A DNA stretch of 64,000 bases. It comes from Microvelia longipes. Lineage: Eukaryota > Arthropoda > Insecta > Hemiptera > Veliidae. How positions within the stretch are numbered: position 1 is the stretch's first letter; each line of letters opens with the position of its first letter. The notes beneath the pieces are model-generated. The model saw only the letters and a program-made list of their open reading frames with translations. It did no database searches and was not told the DNA's origin. The stretch is taken from the NCBI GenBank assembly GCA_018340805.1, contig JACMZG010001863.1:21480085-21544084 (forward strand). Direction: 5' to 3'. Shown here piece after piece: positions 53,901 to 64,000 of this stretch. The position numbers were made by a program, and so were the translations under genes.

Positions 53901-56271
53901 CTACAATTTTAATTTACAAAAATAAATAAATCTTGTTGTTATAAATTACTCAAGAGTTCAGAACAAGAGTAATGATGAGAATCAGTTTAGGGCACAATTA
54001 TTATGTAGACACACTGAAGTATTGATAGTAAGAGTACTGTTATTTTTTTAATTTTCCTCATTTATACCATAGGTATATAGGGAAGTATTGTGTTTACAAA
54101 AAAATTAAACTGGGATGTAACCGGAATTATCCGTTTCAGGTGTTTTAAGACCTCCTGAGTGGTTTTCACAAAGTTGTGTGTCTGTAATCATCGTAGTTCC
54201 TAGTGTATTTATGCTAGAGAGTTGAAACTTAGTAAAAATATCACTCTATATGTTTATTTGTGCTATTCAAAAAATATTTTTTATGACGTCATTAACCCGC
54301 AATAATGACTCAGCAAAATTTTTTAAAAATTATAAAACATGGAAAAATGTTATGTTATCAATTTTAGATTTGGCACTTAAGTAGCCATGTATAAAACTAA
54401 TATATGTACTAAGCAGTGGTGCTAAGTTTCATTTCATTATCAGCATTAATTTAATTTTTATGGAATGAATTGTGTAAATTTTTTAAAAAATTGAAAAATA
54501 ATCCATTTAAGTTGAAATTCTGTGTAAGTCTATACCACTACGTAATAAATATGTACACCAAGTGTTGTTTCAATACAACAAGTATATCCATGATTATTGT
54601 TGAACCATAAAAGTTATCTGCATTGAGCGTGGTCAGTGCTGTATTGGTGACCGCTGAGGATGAGACAGATGTATTTACTAACTAAGGACAAGTGAAGCGA
54701 GTCCAAAGATGTGTTGCTGTATAAATTTGGCAAATTGTATTCCTGAGGACGAGCGAAGCAAGTCCGAAGTAGGGAGGATGGGCGTGGCGAATCCAAAATT
54801 TTAAGTAATTTTAGTTAAAAACCTACTTCTCTATAAGATTTTTATGTAAGATTATGGAAATTAATGTATTACAAGAGCTGACCAGAAATTAAAAAATCAT
54901 GAGTTTGCTGATATTATTTCGCACAGCCAGTTAAAAAAAACCTATAGATTTTTTACTTTATTTTGTTTTAAATTGATACACATTTCACATCTATAAATAA
55001 ATAAATTATGACTACAGATAATATACTGCATATGGATGCTAATGCGTGAAATTCTGATGCTGGACAAAGGTTAAAGGAAGTTATATAACTTCTATTTAAA
55101 CTTAAACCTCCAGTAATAGTTTGTCTTTGATTTATGCTTATAGGAAATGAGGCAGAAGGGCAGTTCAGTCAAAGAAGAGAATGTGAAAACTCACATGTGT
55201 AAATTTTGTCATAAGATTTTCCCCAATAAAGGAGTTTTATGGGTCCACATCAATGTCTCCCATTCCCACTTGTAAGTCTACATTTTAGTTATATATTATT
55301 ATTTTTTTTTTCACTTTCCACTACCTTTAAGGAGAAAGATTTATTGTAACTCATAACCTTTGGTATTTTTATAAACAAAACCAAGGTGTTTTAATTTAGC
55401 GTGTACCGATAATTGTCTATCACACGTTGCAGTCTTTTTCTGGGTTTATCTATGATAAATCTTAATTATTTAGTATTATTATTTAACCTTTATTATCAAG
55501 CAATTCTTTAAGGAGCAATGTTATGAGACAATTATCAAATTTTGGGCTATATGTTTGTATAATTATCCAAATGGCTTAATTAAGATTAAAAGTGCTCATT
55601 ATTGCTAATCAATGTAACTCAGTATATTTTGTGTTTATAGGATAAACTGTGATTGTCCTATCTGTGGAAGAGTGTTTCATAGAAACTGCAACCTGGCTGT
55701 ACATCTAAAGAGTCATGAGGCAGAAGGCATTCCTATTCCGGATAATTACAGGGATATTATTCGTCCTTACCTAGCACCTCCAAGTGATGCTATATCTCCA
55801 AGTACCACCACAGCACCCATTATACCAGACCGTCCCTTCAAGTGCCCTTATTGTACTAAATCCTATTCTCAGAGATCTGTTCTAAAGAAGCATATGGTGG
55901 TTCACACAGGTGAAAGACTGACGTGCAATCTATGTGGCATTGACTTCACCCAGAAATCTTCATTACTTCGCCACACTAAACGTCTTCACTCATCTAATCG
56001 TCCATCCTTTACTAAAACTCCTAGAAAAGTTCCTCCTCTTCTTAATTTACGTCTTACTGATCATTTAAAGAAAGTATTATCAGACATTCCCAAAGCCACA
56101 TCTAGGCTGGAATCTCAAACCTCCCCGAAACAAAATACAGATACAGACGACAGTTCAAAACATTCCTCTGAAGAAACTGAGCATTCCGTTGATGTACCAA
56201 ATAAAGTAGCTAATTTTATACAGAGTTTAAAAATACCCCAAGGTATCAGTATTTCTATGATAGATGATTAA
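47928..56271 (+). CDS. C2H2 zinc-finger protein, 7 exons, 425 aa
   Basis: Exons are 47928-48010, 50067-50258, 50823-50865, 51824-51883, 53488-53628, 55144-55271 and 55641-56271. All are GT-AG with consistent phases (425 residues). Four C2H2 fingers lie in the C-terminal half: C192-H213 (CKFC..HINVSH), C221-H241 (CPIC..HLKSH), C284-H304 (CPYC..HMVVH) and C311-H332 (CNLC..HTKRLH). Fingers 3 and 4 are joined by a TGERL linker. The first 190 residues are acidic and low in complexity, with an asparagine run and no domain I recognise. The tail after finger 4 is Ser/Thr-rich. A nuclear DNA- or RNA-binding regulator is likely; I cannot name an orthologue. The start is the first ATG in frame with exon 2, but upstream ATGs in other frames leave it open. 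The weakest links are the short exons 3 and 4 and the exon 2 acceptor, supported by phase and open frame only. Confidence 0.8.
48087..48636. mobile_element. 550-bp TIR element in zinc-finger gene intron 1
   Basis: CTACGTACACACAGTGTAT at the left is the near inverse of ATACGCTGTGTGTATGTAG at the right. It is the best-bounded copy of a family also seen at 7560-8040, 44640-45110 and about 27095-27270. Confidence 0.7.
48956..49345. mobile_element. CACCTAGGAAATG-family TIR element in zinc-finger gene intron 1
   Basis: GACACAATATAATTGTG and GAGACACCTAGGAAATGTAA at the left are inverted at the right (TTACATTTCCTAGGTGTCT, ATTATATTGTGTCAAC). The right end continues to GCAAAACTCAGAGGATC, equivalent to the outer tip seen at 2760. 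Confidence 0.75.
49381..49739. mobile_element. About 359-bp imperfect hairpin MITE
   Basis: AAAAATCAAGCATGC.CTATCAAACTATA pairs with TATAGTTTGATAGAGTATGCTTGAT. Outer arms AACAAAAATCTCTAATTTAC and GTAAATTAAAGATTTTTGTT also pair. Confidence 0.7.
50986..51300. mobile_element. hAT-like MITE with 8-bp target duplication
   Basis: The 315-bp element begins CATAGAGATAT and ends ATATCTCTATG. It is flanked by exact GTTTTATT copies at 50978-50985 and 51301-51308. The 8-bp duplication and short TIRs are typical of hAT elements. It sits in intron 3 of the zinc-finger gene. Confidence 0.85.
54045..54460. repeat. Dispersed repeat, inverse of the 4390-4805 copy
   Basis: CCTCATTTATACCATAGGTATATAGG opens it, followed by GGAATTATCCGTTTCAGG and CCCGCAATAATGACTCAGC. 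The same blocks are inverted at 4390-4805. Confidence 0.65.
54640..54800. repeat. Short repeat with GAGGACGAGCGAAGC motifs
   Basis: Two to three diverged copies of GAGGA.GAGCGAAGC.AGTCC. A related inverse, GGCTTCGCTCGTCCTCAG, is at about 340-356. Confidence 0.5.
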
Positions 56272-56410
56272 CTTGGCTGATTTTATTTGCTTTAGTCCAC
56301 TGAAAGAGGGTTTGAATCAAATTGATTGCATTTTAGTTTAATTATAGTTCTCCCTATGTTATTCACAAGATTATAATTTTTAATTAATATTGGTTCTTTA
56401 AAAACATTAA

Positions 56411-56416
56411 AATAAA
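56411..56416 (+). terminator. Zinc-finger gene polyadenylation signal
   Basis: AATAAA lies 140 bp after the stop codon and is followed by an A-rich tract. Confidence 0.45.
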
Positions 56417-56419
56417 GAA

Positions 56420-59370
56420 AAAATATGTGATCTCGGATTGGAACTATTATCAACTACCATCTCTGTTATTACCTGTACTTGAGTAGCACAATTACTTTTT
56501 ACTGCCTATATTCTTTTAGTTTCTAATATTATATTTTAATTTTTAGAATTCATGAAAATTTTTCTTTTGAAAATACCATTATGTGGTTAAATTTTGTTAG
56601 GTAATTCAATGAATACTTTAATCGAATCATATAGTAAATGTTTCTTTTTTGTGTTAAAATATTTGTTTTTCTTTTAATATAAAAGAATATATGGATTAAG
56701 TATTTGATCAGATGAACCAATTCGTAATAGTATATGATATTATAATACTTTATATCCAGAATTTTAATTTTTCTGTTAGATTGATCATACCTGTATGTAA
56801 AGTTAACTTCTAAACTGTATTCCCATGTATTTTTTTGAGAAGTTTTACTTTATTGTGTTCAGTGGACTATTATACAAGTTTTTATATTGCTTTTTAAAAT
56901 GTTTTTTAAGTTAATAATCTTAAATAATTTTACATTCCTAGTTAATAAATTTATTTCCTTCAGTATTTATTTTTGGGTTTTTAACATAAGGTACCCGAAG
57001 AATGAAAATTTTAGACTTTTATTATAAATTGATAGGTCATTATTTTAAATAAATTTTACAACTTGGCTTAAATTGAACATTTTAAGATTGTGTGGTCACA
57101 GTATTATTTATTGCCAGTATTTGTTGTATCAAGGGTTAAAGGAAATAGAAGAATGTCCAGAAAAACTATGCTTATGAGAAGACTATTATTTTTTTGGTTA
57201 ACAGAGTTAACGCTAGGTTAACAGGGTTATTGGCTATATACAGATTATTATACAAAAAGGGAAAGTCTGCATGAAAGTTTAATTTTGTGGATTTAATAGT
57301 GTAACTTATCATAAAACAGTGGAAGCCTTCTCATGTGGTAACACTGATTTTAATTAGTCATTATATTGTTTTTAATAACTACCCTCTGTCTCCCCCTCTC
57401 TCTCTATCTATCTCCAAGGAAACTAAAAAATATTTTTACCCTACCAGACCTGTGCCCCATCTATCATAACTCTAAATATTGTTTAATCATATTTTCTTAG
57501 TCTGTGACCTTCTTCTGTTTTTCACTTGTACTTTTAAATTGTTTTAGTCAAAAATGTTCACCATTTTAATATCAAACGAAACCAAATAATATAAGTATAA
57601 AATCACTAGTCATCATTTTTGGTAATATTCCCTTAGTAACAGAGAAAATATTCATGAGTCGTATAAGTTATCATTTAAATATGTTTTCTTTTTTCTCAAG
57701 GTTTCAAAAAATGCAAGTTATTATTGCTTTTTTAATTAATGACTTTACAACAAAGTTAAAAATTAAGTAAGTCATAAGAGTTGATCAAGTAAACAATATT
57801 TTATGTGATTTTAATGACCAAAAAACATTATTAAAATTAAAAATATTTTATTATGTACCATTTTCAAGTGCAATTACAAATTATTAAATTTTATAAAAAT
57901 AAGTCAACAATTTTATTTCTTTAGAGTTAGGAAATAGTCGTCCAATATTATAAATTTAAAAAAAAATTAACACAGTATTGGTCTTATTTTTGATAAATAA
58001 ATAAAAAAGATCTCTTTAAGATCAATTTACCAAAGTATAAATATATTCTTGATTTTTTTTTATTTTGTCATTTATTTTTAATTTATTAATATTTTTTACT
58101 ATGCTACCTAGCTGGAAGTTGTATATTAAACCTAATTAGAAGTGTTTTTTATAAATATTATTATTAATAATTATTGTTAATGTTTATTACATATTATACA
58201 TAAAATTATATTTCAAATGCAGGTAAATTGCACCCATTTTTTAGTTTTTTTAATTGTTAACTAGATTATAACGAGCATTATTACAAGCGGTCTATGAACA
58301 TTAATAAAATTTTCATAAAAGAATTTAATAAAATAAAAGATTGTCTAGTTCTGGAGTGCGATTTAACGTATTTGTGTTAAGACTTGTTGTTAGGTTTTAT
58401 AAATCCATGAATATGTTTAGAAATTTTCTTTTATTTGTATTAAACAAAGTTTAAATTATATAATTTTATTCTAAATTATTGAAATCAATGTGCTATCTTT
58501 TGAATGATTATTCTTAACTTGCTTGCTTGAGCAAGCTTATTTCAATAGTAAAATGATTAATTTTTAAGGCCAAGGTTAACCATGACCAAGGGTAAACTTG
58601 TGACATTTTTTGTTGAGCTTGCTACTGATGCCAAAGACATTTGTTAAAAGTTCAACTTAAAACTTCATAAACAAGAATTTACTGTGATGCCATCAACATT
58701 TCATTTTGTTTCTTAGCTTGTTAGTATAGATTCACAATGAAAATATATGTTTTAGTTGTAGAATTAGATAATGCTGATTATAAAAATCAAACTTATATGT
58801 TACTTGTTGGCTTATGTAACACATTGATCAGTCTTATAGTCCCAAATACTAATTGCATACCTAATCAATTACTTATAATTATTTTTGTACATCTAGTCAC
58901 GTGTGCTAAGGTTCTTTCTGTAAAAGTAAAGGGCACTCAATTTTTTCAAACAGTAGGTGGCTCTGGTCATGCAGCCAATTTTTAAACCTAAAGAATTTAG
59001 CATTTCTAATTTGAACACTCAAAATTTGTCTAAAAGGTTTGTTTATATTTTTTTTCAACATTATAGAGCATTTTGTGACAACCTTCGTAGCATTCAATTT
59101 TTTTATTAATGTTCAACCATCAAAACTAGTGTGGTGGGGTGTCTCAGAATGCCATAAATAAATCCTGGTTACTCCAGTAATATGAGTCATACTAATCTAG
59201 TCTCTATACTCTGCCCAGCAAGCCTTATAAAATCAGGTATTATGCTACCTTTGCTGATGCATAAATATAATTGAATTGTTATTTATAAAACAGCTACCTA
59301 TTATTATCATGTTTCATGACATAACATACAGTGAGCTGCTGTTAAGTACTATACAATTATACCATAGACT
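56420..59370. other. Intergenic stretch downstream of the zinc-finger gene
   Basis: AT-rich. Short ORFs (for example 58737-58985) have no splice or family support. Confidence 0.45.
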
Positions 59371-59373
59371 ATA

Positions 59374-61144
59374 CAGGGTGACTTACTCTTAATGGGACAA
59401 AATAAAAATCTTGATTCTATGGACCAGGATGAACAAAAAATGTCATGTAAGCATAGGGTCGATTCTCAATAGTTCTCTAGAAAAATCGATATATCGAATT
59501 ATTCGATACTTTACTATCTAATTCTCTAAAACGATCTACAACTTGAAAACTACTAAAGCTAAAGAGATGCGGTTTTCACTATTCTCAAGGACATTAAATT
59601 CCCTTTAAAATGGTATACTTTATGTCGCAATCATCACAATTAAACTTTAATTTATTTGCATTTAAAATAAAATTTTTTATTAGTACTAAAAATGTAAAAA
59701 ATTTTAAATGCCAAAATCTTCGATATTTGTTCACTCATAGTTGAAACCTAAAAATCTTAAAAACAGCCTCATTCCATACCCTTTAAAATGATATAACATA
59801 ATCTATGGCTTGTTTTTAACTTTAACCGAGATATTCTTAAAAAACTTGATGTAAGTCAAGTTTTTTGACGTTAAGTTAGCATCAAGACCTGATGCTAACT
59901 TTTAGCATCAGGTCATCTCGATTTTGTGGGGCTGAATGAAAATTATCCCAATCGCTGGATTGGACGAGAGGGTCCAATAGCCTGGCCTCCGAGATCTCCT
60001 GATCTTACACCTCTAGATTTTTTTCTCTGGGGGGGTCCAATACAGGGCTTGCCTGTATACTTCATCTTTGATTGCGCCCCAGAGAAAAAAATCTAGAGGT
60101 GTAAGATCAGGAGATCTCGGAGGCCAGGCTATTGGACCTCTCGTCCAATCCAGCGATTGGTAATTTTCATTCAGCCCCACAAAATCGAGATGACCTGATG
60201 CTAAAAGTGCATGAGTCAAGAGCTGCAATAACTGCAGCACAAATTGAAAAAGCTACTCAATTAGTGTTAAGAAGATGTAGACTATGTATTAGAGTTGAAG
60301 GAGGAAGATTTGAATCTCTCTTATGATTTACATGAAGAATGATTTTTAATTCCCCTTGCAGTAAAAAGTTAATTATTTATTTATTGTTTAATTATGTATA
60401 AATATTTACCTATTACTTTTTATTCTTTCAACAAAATTCTTCAAGAAATGTTTTTGTTGCATTTGTTTTATTATAAGAGACTTAAATTAAGTTTTTAAGC
60501 TATATGGGAGTAGAGGGAGGTTGATTATTTTCTATGACTAACACAACATAGAATAATTAATAATATAGTTATAACTAATAAAATAAAGTTTCTTTTGTAA
60601 ATCAAATTGAAATAATTTAAATGTAAATGTCTTTGTTTACATAGTGAATAATTTAGAATCTAAGCGACTTACATCAAGTTTTTTAAGAATATCTCGGTTA
60701 AAGTTAAAACAAGCCATAGATTATGTTATATCATTTTAAAGGGTATGGAATGAGGCTGTTTTTAAGATTTTAGGTTTCAACTATGAGTGAACAAATATCG
60801 AAGATTTTGGCATTTAAAATTTTTTACATTTTAGTACTAATAAAAAATTTTATTTTAAATGCAAATAAATTAAAGTTTAATTGTGATGATTGCGACATAA
60901 AGTATACCATTTTAAAGGGAATTTAATGTCCTTGAGAATAGTGAAAACCGCATCTCTTTAGCTTTAGTAGTTTTCAAGTTGTAGATCGTTTTAGAGAATT
61001 AGATAGTAAAGTATCGAATAATTCGATATATCGATTTTTCTAGAGAACTATTGAGAATCGACCTATGCTTACATGACATTTTTTGTTCATCCTGGTCCAT
61101 AGAATCAAGATTTTATTTTGTCCCATTAAGAGTAAGTCACCCTG
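59374..61144. mobile_element. Mariner-type element with about 480-bp inverted arms
   Basis: CAGGGTGACTTACTCTTAAT at the left end and its inverse at the right are flanked by TA on both sides, as expected for Tc1/mariner. The arms (59374-59858 and 60666-61144) are almost identical. The centre holds transposase fragments, one of them in inverted duplicate, so the element cannot encode an enzyme. It is probably a fold-back derivative mobilised in trans. Confidence 0.85.
59899..60326 (+). pseudogene. Mariner-type transposase remnants, inverted duplication
   Basis: The plus strand at 59899-60031 encodes SGHLDFVGLNENY followed by PPRSPDLTPLDFFLW, the block around a catalytic Asp of the DDE/D fold. 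The same block is inverted on the minus strand at about 60060-60215, where it continues WGAIKDEVYRQAL. On the plus strand at 60199-60326 a C-terminal tail follows (RRCRLCIRVEGGRFESLL, then TGA). The N-terminal DNA-binding domain and first catalytic residues are absent. Confidence 0.85.
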
Positions 61145-61146
61145 TA

Positions 61147-62285
61147 GAACTTAAATAGCAAGAGTTCCTTGTTAACAGAGTTTTTATTACAGCTTGCTTA
61201 TTCATTACATCAAAATTGTGAACTAAACAATGAAAACTAACCAATGGGATTCCTTGTATTCAGTTAAGACCTGAACTTATATTAGGTAGCATTTTAGGTC
61301 ATAGGTAGCAAATTTATTTTAAATATTTCAAGGGGGCAATATTACAAGGAAAGATACCTAGCTGCATCATGGTGGATGTGATTTTCATAAGGTAAACATA
61401 CATAAAATTTATTACCGAGATCTTAGCTTCTGCTTTTTTCTAATTTTAGTATCTTTACTGCTCCGAGGGTTCGTTGCCTTAACTGGAGTATAATTTTTAT
61501 AATATTATGTTATATTTATAAAGTACTAATTAAACACTGACATTGTACAATCAGGTCCATTCATCAAAATGCAGCATGTTGAATATCATGCTTTGAGGAT
61601 GTTGAGCCATCAGTCATAAGCTGACCTTTTTACCCAAGGAGTTGTGTCACATCAACAGGTATCTAAAATGTAAAAGATTACTGACTTTGATCAATACTTT
61701 AAGTATTGATGTACTACTCAATGTTGTACTACTCAAGATTGTGGTTCCCGCTAGAGTATTTCTGATGAACCACAAGGCTCTGAACGGGCATTTTTTATGA
61801 TAAATATAATAGAAAAAGTGACAGAAGCATTATTACAACTAGTCCAGATTATAAAATTATTATATACTTGTAGGAGATATTTTATTAGTGGTTTGTGTTG
61901 CTTCTTGCACTATACTAGTTTAAAACCATAAATTGTACATATTACTGTTGTTTAAACTATTTTTTTAAATAGTTTAAGTAAGGTTTGTTGATTTTAAATC
62001 AAGGAAGTGTGATTGTAATGACCACAAATGTTTTCCTTTTTTTTGTTATAGAAACTAAATGTGCCTTTTTTATTTATTAGTGTTTTGCCTTGCTTGCAAT
62101 GCATAGTTTATCGATAAATGATATTTATTTATTTAGACAAAAAGAGACAAGCCTACAGAATGTAGGAAGAGAAACTTAAGGGTAGAAAAAGTTTAGGGTG
62201 CTGAGATAGCACTTTATTTACCCATCTAATTTTACCTAAGTGAAAAAATTCAACCATCAACAAATTATGTGTGCAAAAAATTAAT
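61147..62285. other. Intergenic stretch
   Basis: No supported feature. Confidence 0.4.
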
Positions 62286-62289
62286 CGGT

Positions 62290-62545
62290 CACCTGTATAA
62301 ATTTAAAGAATACCACTCCCCTAAAAAATTGGTATAATTGGCTCTAATAACCCATTAATAGGAAACACTTTTCACTCCCAAGGGAGAAAAAGTTACTTTT
62401 CACTCCCAAGGGAGAAAAAGTTACTTTTTACTCCCAAGGGAGTGAAAAGTAACTTTTTCTCCCTTGGGAGTGAAAAGTGCTTCTTTACTCCCCAACAACT
62501 AGTTAATAAACTTAACATTATACACCATCTGGAGATAAAAACAAG
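62290..62545. repeat. GGGAGTGAAAAGT repeat, locally triplicated and palindromic
   Basis: TTTTCACTCCCAAGGGAGAA occurs three times in tandem, then inverts (CTCCCTTGGGAGTGAAAAGT), forming a strong hairpin at about 62366-62490. Flanks match the copies near 1500-1690 and 32850-33000. Confidence 0.75.
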
Positions 62546-64000
62546 TTTTATGTGAAAAATTAGACAAGCTTTAGTTGTCATTTATCCAAATAATTGTATT
62601 TCTCTTTCTTTTAACTTGTTAAAATTTCCTTTTTATTCACATGTCAAGTAGAATGCTCATAAAATCATGCCTTCTAAAAGACAACAAAAAAAACAAGATT
62701 ACACTCTATTAAAGCTGATAAAATATTTATATTGTAAAAAAGATGTTGTGTAAACTTCCAACTATTCAACAATAATTGCTTTAAATTTATTTAAAATATT
62801 AATATTAGTGTGCCTTCTATGTTTAAAGAGATAAATGTGTACTATGTTTATGATATTTAAATTGTATTTTAAAGTAAAAAGTATAGACTTTGGGTGAGAT
62901 TTTATTCTTTTTAAATTGTAAGTGTAAACAATTTTCTAAATAAACAATTTTCTTGAAAATATACCTTATTTTTATTTGAATTCTCTTACCTTTTAATTAT
63001 TTTTGATTCATTCATTTATGATCTTAAAAAGCTGAATGAATGATATGACATTTTTCTGTAACATTCGTTGTGTATTTTACATGTATTATGATCATTCTAT
63101 TACTTTGTTCACATGCAGAGTTTGGCTGGGGGTTGAACCCAAACTGTTCACACAGTACTTTTAACCTATAGTTAAGACTCTACCCCGATAAAAAATGAGT
63201 TTGAGGGCTGAACCCAGTGTTTAATCCTGTTAACACGACAACTGACGGGTAGGTTGAACCCCCTGCTAAACCCCACATCTCAACAAAGTAAATATGTTGT
63301 CACTATCTTTACAGAGAAGAAATACCGAAATGAATTTTTAACCACACAATTTAACAGTTCTTGTGTTAACAATGTTGCTCATTTTTTTAAATATTAAGAA
63401 TTAAATTATTTTCAATATAAATACTAAGTAAAATTAATAAAGACTTAAGTGTTCATTATACTCATAGAGGAAGGTATACTAGCTATACTACCTAATCAGT
63501 GATTATGCTTAACAAATGTTAAGTAATTTTACTTATAATTAAGTTATTAACAGTTCAATATTTTTCTAAAAAAATTGTATACAATTTTTTCCTAAATAGA
63601 TTAAAAATATTATTGTTATGGGTTACATCTGCAATAATGTACCATTCTATGGATATTTCAATACTCTACCTAGTGACGACAGTCTAATAATTATTATTTT
63701 TAATTATTTGCAATATTTAAAGTAGAATAGGAATATTATTATTTAAGGTCAGATCATGTTTCAATATTCTACACAGTGACTACTACCTTTGATTATTTTA
63801 ATATTTAATTTATTTTAATTTATCGTTTTTTGGTATTTATAAGAAAAAATACTATAACCAGATAGCTTTTTGCATTGCTATAAAGCCAACATCATTATTT
63901 TATTTACAAAAAAATATTAAAGAAATTTCTAGTAAATGTAGAGAAGAAATTTTTCAATTTTTGATAAAAGGACTATTCAATATTTTGGCAACACTTCTCA
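62546..64000. other. Intergenic stretch to window end
   Basis: No gene or repeat boundary recognised. A block at about 63110-63270 repeats TTGAACCC-like phrases (GGTTGAACCC, GCTGAACCCAGT) but shows no frame. Confidence 0.4.

Noticed and set aside
55672..56271. Zinc-finger ORF treated as starting at 55672
   Set aside because: The frame there begins at a GTG inside finger 2. The acceptor at 55639-55640 and upstream exons show this is the internal part of the last exon.
58737..58985. 82-codon ORF downstream of the zinc-finger gene
   Set aside because: AT-rich frame with no motif, no splice context and an overlapping minus-strand ORF.

Overview
This is animal nuclear DNA, most likely from an insect. 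It is AT-rich, its genes are split by long GT-AG introns, and a large share consists of short inverted-repeat DNA transposons, tRNA-headed SINE-like elements and (TA)n/(CA)n microsatellites. No bacterial, organellar or viral gene organisation was seen. The species cannot be named from sequence alone.

Three host protein genes can be rebuilt exon by exon, with every splice phase agreeing. (1) Plus strand, 12453-36307: a 9-exon, 385-residue FAM110-family protein. It has the SAVELL/YVKS N-terminal block, an RSKSDL motif, a LEHFF..LGL block and a C-terminal SIVETNARVIKWL block. Its 9.8 kb intron 2 holds a large structure bounded by perfect 14-bp inverted termini. (2) Minus strand, 47037 down to 43140: a 4-exon gene for ribosomal protein S20 (uS10), 120 residues. 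Its long third intron carries two related sequences that fold like H/ACA snoRNAs on the sense strand. (3) Plus strand, 47928-56271: a 7-exon, 425-residue protein with four C2H2 zinc fingers. RpS20 and the zinc-finger gene are head to head, with 890 bp between their start codons.

Layout: 1-12.4 kb is repeat-rich and includes an 823-bp SINE-like element with 9-bp target duplications. 12.4-36.6 kb is the FAM110 locus; its introns hold a 1,059-bp fold-back element with an ACGT-rich centre, a minisatellite of GCTCGCTTCGCTCGC-like units, and the large bounded structure with terminal tandem arrays and broken ORFs. 36.6-43.1 kb is sparse intergenic DNA. 43.1-56.4 kb holds the divergent RpS20/zinc-finger pair. 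56.4-64 kb has no host gene; it contains a 1,771-bp mariner-type element with about 480-bp inverted arms around an inverted duplication of transposase fragments.

The most notable items are the paired intronic snoRNA candidates, an 11-bp stem that puts the FAM110 exon 1 donor site in a hairpin loop, and the large 14-bp-TIR structure in FAM110 intron 2. All exon calls come from reading splice sites, phase and motif conservation by eye; no transcript data or searches were available.
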